From the NCBI RefSeq assembly GCF_004570865.1, contig NZ_SPQS01000017.1:111001-175000 (forward strand): DNA of 64,000 nucleotides, written 5' to 3'. Positions within the stretch are counted from its first letter, which is position 1, and the number at the start of each line of letters is the position of its first letter. The notes beneath the pieces were generated by a model, which saw nothing but the letters and a program-made list of their open reading frames with translations, was not told the origin of the DNA and ran no database searches. The stretch is from Bradyrhizobium frederickii. Its GTDB lineage: Bacteria > Pseudomonadota > Alphaproteobacteria > Rhizobiales > Xanthobacteraceae. The translations under genes and the position numbers were made by a program. Shown in pieces: positions 61,264 to 64,000 of this stretch.

Positions 61264-62064
61264 ATGAAACTGTCTCAGGAGCAATTGGAGTTCTTCCACC
61301 GCGAGGGCTGGTTGTTCCTGCCCGAGCTGTTCAGCCAGGAGGAGGTCGATCTGCTGGCGCGCGAGGCGGTCGGCATCTACGACACCAACCGGCCGGAAGT
61401 CTGGCGCGAGAAGAGCGGCGCACCGCGCACGGCGTTTGCCGCACATCTCTACAACGAGGCGTTCGGCATCCTCGGCGCGCATCCGCGCATGATCGAGCCG
61501 GTCGAGCAATTGTTCGGCGAGCCGGTCTACATGCACCAGTTCAAGATCAACGCGAAATCGGCCTTCACCGGCGACGTCTGGCAATGGCACCAGGATTACG
61601 GCACCTGGAAGCGCGACGACGGCATGCCGGAGCCACGGGCGATGAACATCGCGATCTTCCTCGACGAGGTGATGCCGATCAACGGCCCCTTGATGCTGGT
61701 GCCGCGCAGCCAGAACGCCGGCGATCTCGAGGCCTCGCACGACCTCGCCACCACCTCCTATCCGCTGTGGACGCTGGACGAGGCGACGGTGACGCGCCTC
61801 GTCGCGCAAGGCGGCATCGTCGCGCCGACCGGCAAACCCGGCGGCATGCTGATGTTCCACGGCAATCTCGTGCACGGCTCGAGCGGTAACATCACGCCCT
61901 ATCCGCGCAAGATCGTGTATCTGACGCTGAACGCGGTCTCGAACTACATCCGGACCCCCACGCGGCCGGACTATATCGCCCATCGCGATTTTACGCCGAT
62001 CAAGACCGTGGACGACGATGCGCTACTGCGGCTCGCCCGTGCACCGCGGCAGGCGGCGGAGTAG
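61264..62064 (+). CDS. Phytanoyl-CoA dioxygenase (PhyH) family protein
   Basis: 266 residues. Fe(II)/2-oxoglutarate enzyme with H-x-D in VWQWHQDYGTWKRDDG and distal His in MFHGNLVHGSSGNIT, conserved RXS-like NAVSNYIRTP after it. Opens LSQEQLEFFHREGWLFLPELFSQEEVDLLAREA, typical of PhyH. Hydroxylates an unknown small acid or amine. AGGAGG-like AACAGGAGGACG immediately before the ATG. Confidence 0.93.
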   Translation: MKLSQEQLEFFHREGWLFLPELFSQEEVDLLAREAVGIYDTNRPEVWREKSGAPRTAFAAHLYNEAFGILGAHPRMIEPVEQLFGEPVYMHQFKINAKSAFTGDVWQWHQDYGTWKRDDGMPEPRAMNIAIFLDEVMPINGPLMLVPRSQNAGDLEASHDLATTSYPLWTLDEATVTRLVAQGGIVAPTGKPGGMLMFHGNLVHGSSGNITPYPRKIVYLTLNAVSNYIRTPTRPDYIAHRDFTPIKTVDDDALLRLARAPRQAAE

Positions 62065-62067
62065 TCT

Positions 62068-62170
62068 GTCATTCCGGGGCGACGCGTAGCGTCGAGCCCG
62101 GAATCCATCGGGCCGCAGAGACTGCGGAAGAATGGATTCCGGGCTCGCGCTTCGCGCGCCCCGGAATGAC
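62068..62170. repeat. GTCATTCCGGGG palindromic repeat, copy 7
   Basis: About 103 bp beginning three bases past the stop of the dioxygenase gene and ending 53 bases before the next. Closest in arm sequence to copies 2 and 6. Confidence 0.9.
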
Positions 62171-62223
62171 GAACGTTGATAGCTCACCTCGCCTGACAGC
62201 CATATCGCTCACGGACCCTTCCC

Positions 62224-63537
62224 ATGAACCTCTTCCGCCTCCTCCAGGCCCGCGCCTCCGCCGGCAGGCCGGTCCGTGTCGCTTTGATCGGTGCGGGTAA
62301 ATTCGGCTCGATGTTTCTGGCGCAGGTGCCGCACACGCCCGGGCTGGAGGTGCCCATCGTCGTCGACATCGACTGCGAGCGCGCGCGCGAGGCCTGCCGC
62401 ACCGTCGGCTGGGACGCCGAGCGCATAGCTGCGACGATGTTCACCGACGACGGCGCGCGTGCCATCGCCGACGGCGCGATGGACGTGGTGGTGGAGGCGA
62501 CCGGCAATCCCGCCGCGGGGATCAAGCATGCGCGTGCCGCGATCGCCGCGGGCAAGCATATCGTGATGGTGAATGTCGAAGCCGACGTGCTGGCGGGCCC
62601 GCTGCTCGCCGAGGAAGCGCGCAAGGCGGGTGTGGTCTATTCGCTCGCTTATGGTGACCAGCCGGCGCTCACCGCCGAGATGGTCGATTGGGCCCGCGCC
62701 ACCGGCTTCCGCGTCGTCGCGGCCGGCAAAGGCACGAAATACCTGCCGGCCTACCATGACGTGACGCCTGACGGCGTCTGGCAGCATTACGGCCTGACCG
62801 CAGGCGAAGCGCAGTCGGCCGGCATGAATCCGCAGATGTTCAACTCGTTTCTCGACGGCACCAAATCGGCGATCGAGATGGCCGCGATCGCCAATGCCTG
62901 CGCGCTCGACGTGCCCGCGGACGGCCTGCTGTTTCCGCCCTGCGGCGTCGACGATCTGCCGCACATCATGCGGCCGCGCTCGCGCGGCGGCGTGCTGGAG
63001 CGGCCCGGCGTGGTCGAGGTCGTCTCCTCGCTCGAGCGCGACGGCCGGCCTGTATTCCGCGACCTGCGCTGGGGTGTCTATGTCGTGTTGGAGGCTCCGA
63101 GCGATTATGCCGCCGACTGCTTCCGGCAATACGGGCTAAAGACCGACGCCAGCGGCCGCTATGCCGCGATGTACAAGCCCTATCACCTGATCGGGCTCGA
63201 GCTGAACATCTCGGTGCTGTCGGCCGCGCTGCGGGGTGAGCCGACCGGCCAGGCCAGCGGCTTCCGCGGCGACGTGGCGGCGGTCGCCAAGCGCAATTTG
63301 CGCGCGGGCGAGTTGCTCGACGGCGAGGGCGGTTACACGGTGTGGGGCAAGCTGGTACCGGCGGCCGCGAGCCTGAAGGCCGGCGCGCTGCCGATCGGCC
63401 TCGCACACCGGGTGAAGCTGAAGCATGACCTCGCGCACGGCGCGGTGGTGCGCTGGAGCGATGTCGAGTTCGACGCGAGCAATGAGACGGTAAAGACGCG
63501 CAAGGCCATGGAGGCCGCGTTCGCAGCGCAGCATTGA
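62224..63537 (+). CDS. SAF-domain NAD(P) oxidoreductase (COG4091-like)
   Basis: 437 residues. N-terminal Rossmann fold VRVALIGAGKFGSMFLAQVPHTPGLEVPIVVDIDCERAREA; VVEATGNPAAGIKHARAAIAAGKHIVMVNVEADVLAGPLLAEEARKAGVVYSLAYGDQPALTAEMVDWARATGFRVVAAGKG; C-terminal SAF-like part AVAKRNLRAGELLDGEGGYTVWGKLVPAAASLKAGALPIGLAHRVKLKHDLAHGAVVRWSDVEFD. Resembles predicted homoserine-dehydrogenase-like enzymes; actual substrate unknown. Confidence 0.9.
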   Translation: MNLFRLLQARASAGRPVRVALIGAGKFGSMFLAQVPHTPGLEVPIVVDIDCERAREACRTVGWDAERIAATMFTDDGARAIADGAMDVVVEATGNPAAGIKHARAAIAAGKHIVMVNVEADVLAGPLLAEEARKAGVVYSLAYGDQPALTAEMVDWARATGFRVVAAGKGTKYLPAYHDVTPDGVWQHYGLTAGEAQSAGMNPQMFNSFLDGTKSAIEMAAIANACALDVPADGLLFPPCGVDDLPHIMRPRSRGGVLERPGVVEVVSSLERDGRPVFRDLRWGVYVVLEAPSDYAADCFRQYGLKTDASGRYAAMYKPYHLIGLELNISVLSAALRGEPTGQASGFRGDVAAVAKRNLRAGELLDGEGGYTVWGKLVPAAASLKAGALPIGLAHRVKLKHDLAHGAVVRWSDVEFDASNETVKTRKAMEAAFAAQH

Positions 63538-63715
63538 CGCGTGTCGCCGGCGGCGCAGCCAAAGTGGTCTTGCTTTGCTGCCGCCCTTTCGTCATCCTGA
63601 CCGCGATCCGGAAAGAAATTTCGGACACTTAATAACGTCGACCACCGGCGAAGACAAAGCGGCACCAAGACCGCAATCCCCTCGTCGAGGACTCGGCATC
63701 ACAGGAGGGAAATGC

Positions 63716-64000
63716 ATGGAACGTCGTAAATTCCTGACGGCAGGCGGGCTGGGCCTAGCCGCAAGCGCAGTCGCAGCGCCAGCTATCGCGCAATCGATGC
63801 CCGAGGTGAAATGGCGGCTCGCCGCGAGCTGGCCGAAATCACTCGATACGCTCTATGGCGGCTGCGAATATTTCTGCAAGCGCGTTGCCGAGATTACCGA
63901 CAATCGTTTCCAGATCCAGCCCTTTGCTGCCGGTGAGCTTGTGCCTGGCCTGCAAGTGCTCGACGCCGTCTCCAACGGCACGGTCGAGATGGGCAACACC
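63716..64000 (+). CDS. TRAP-transporter substrate-binding protein, 5' part
   Basis: 95 codons to the window edge. Twin-arginine signal MERRKFLTAGGLGLAASAVAAPAIAQ followed by MPEVKWRLAASWPKSLDTLYGGCEYFCKRVAEITDNRFQIQPFAAGELVPGLQVLDAVSNGTVEMGN, the start of DctP-family binding proteins, close to the alpha-keto acid TakP type. AGGAGGGAA seven bases before the ATG. It probably serves uptake of a carboxylic acid handled by the upstream dioxygenase/oxidoreductase genes. The 178-base gap before it shows no gene. Confidence 0.92.
   Translation, partial: MERRKFLTAGGLGLAASAVAAPAIAQSMPEVKWRLAASWPKSLDTLYGGCEYFCKRVAEITDNRFQIQPFAAGELVPGLQVLDAVSNGTVEMGNT

Overview
This 64 kb chromosomal window comes from a high-GC alphaproteobacterium of the Bradyrhizobium/Nitrobacteraceae type. 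The grounds are the PhyR-NepR-EcfG stress cassette, homospermidine synthase, DUF3551 proteins, and many roughly 100-bp palindromic intergenic repeats, including a GTCATTCCGGGG...CCCCGGAATGAC family with seven copies. I see no rRNA, tRNA, CRISPR array, transposase or phage module. It reads as core and metabolic chromosome.

Layout. 1-3.4 kb: glutamate synthase gltB (3' part) and gltD. 3.6-6.8 kb: an outer-membrane beta-barrel gene with a coupled small gene, divergent from a KdsD-type sugar-phosphate isomerase. 7-11.3 kb: an AhpD-like gene divergent from an HxlR regulator over twin operators, an NfeD/SPFH pair, ferrochelatase and a MAPEG protein. 11.3-15.6 kb: an M3 oligopeptidase followed by DUF1007 and a His-rich NicO exporter, then a small membrane protein. 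15.7-20.2 kb: a polyamine cluster (long speF-type leader, decarboxylase, GNAT, RidA, homospermidine synthase). 20.3-27.5 kb: a zinc region with a Zur box, a His-rich mini membrane protein, znuCBA, a CobW GTPase, a WD40 protein and mgtC, preceded by two half-size permeases. 27.7-32.8 kb: sodB, GNAT, MATE, DUF3095, an RHH-like protein and a 67-aa protein. 32.9-37.1 kb: SDR, acyl-AMP ligase, ACP and a FATP-like acyl-CoA synthetase. 37.4-42.1 kb: two DUF3551 genes, htpG and small exported proteins. 42.2-44 kb: phyR, nepR, ecfG. 44-56.4 kb: nitroreductase, then an acyl/aryl-CoA catabolic cluster (three acyl-CoA dehydrogenases, feruloyl-CoA synthase-like ligase, enoyl-CoA hydratase, SDR, TetR regulator, divergent thiolase and AMP ligase). 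56.5-58.8 kb: ogt and two tandem alpha/beta hydrolases. 58.9-60.3 kb: an AhpD-like gene facing an ECF41-like sigma factor across a mirror-symmetric promoter pair. 60.4-64 kb: GntR regulator, PhyH-type dioxygenase, SAF-domain oxidoreductase and the start of a TRAP binding protein.

How the genes work together. The polyamine genes would convert ornithine to putrescine and then homospermidine. The zinc genes form one tightly packed transcription unit behind a Zur operator. The 44-56 kb cluster contains every step type of a beta-oxidation spiral, with a TetR regulator between its two arms. The most rewarding parts to follow up are the Zur-controlled znu-CobW-WD40 operon with an apparently leaderless first gene, the split permease pair, the polyamine leader, and the symmetric ECF41-type promoters.
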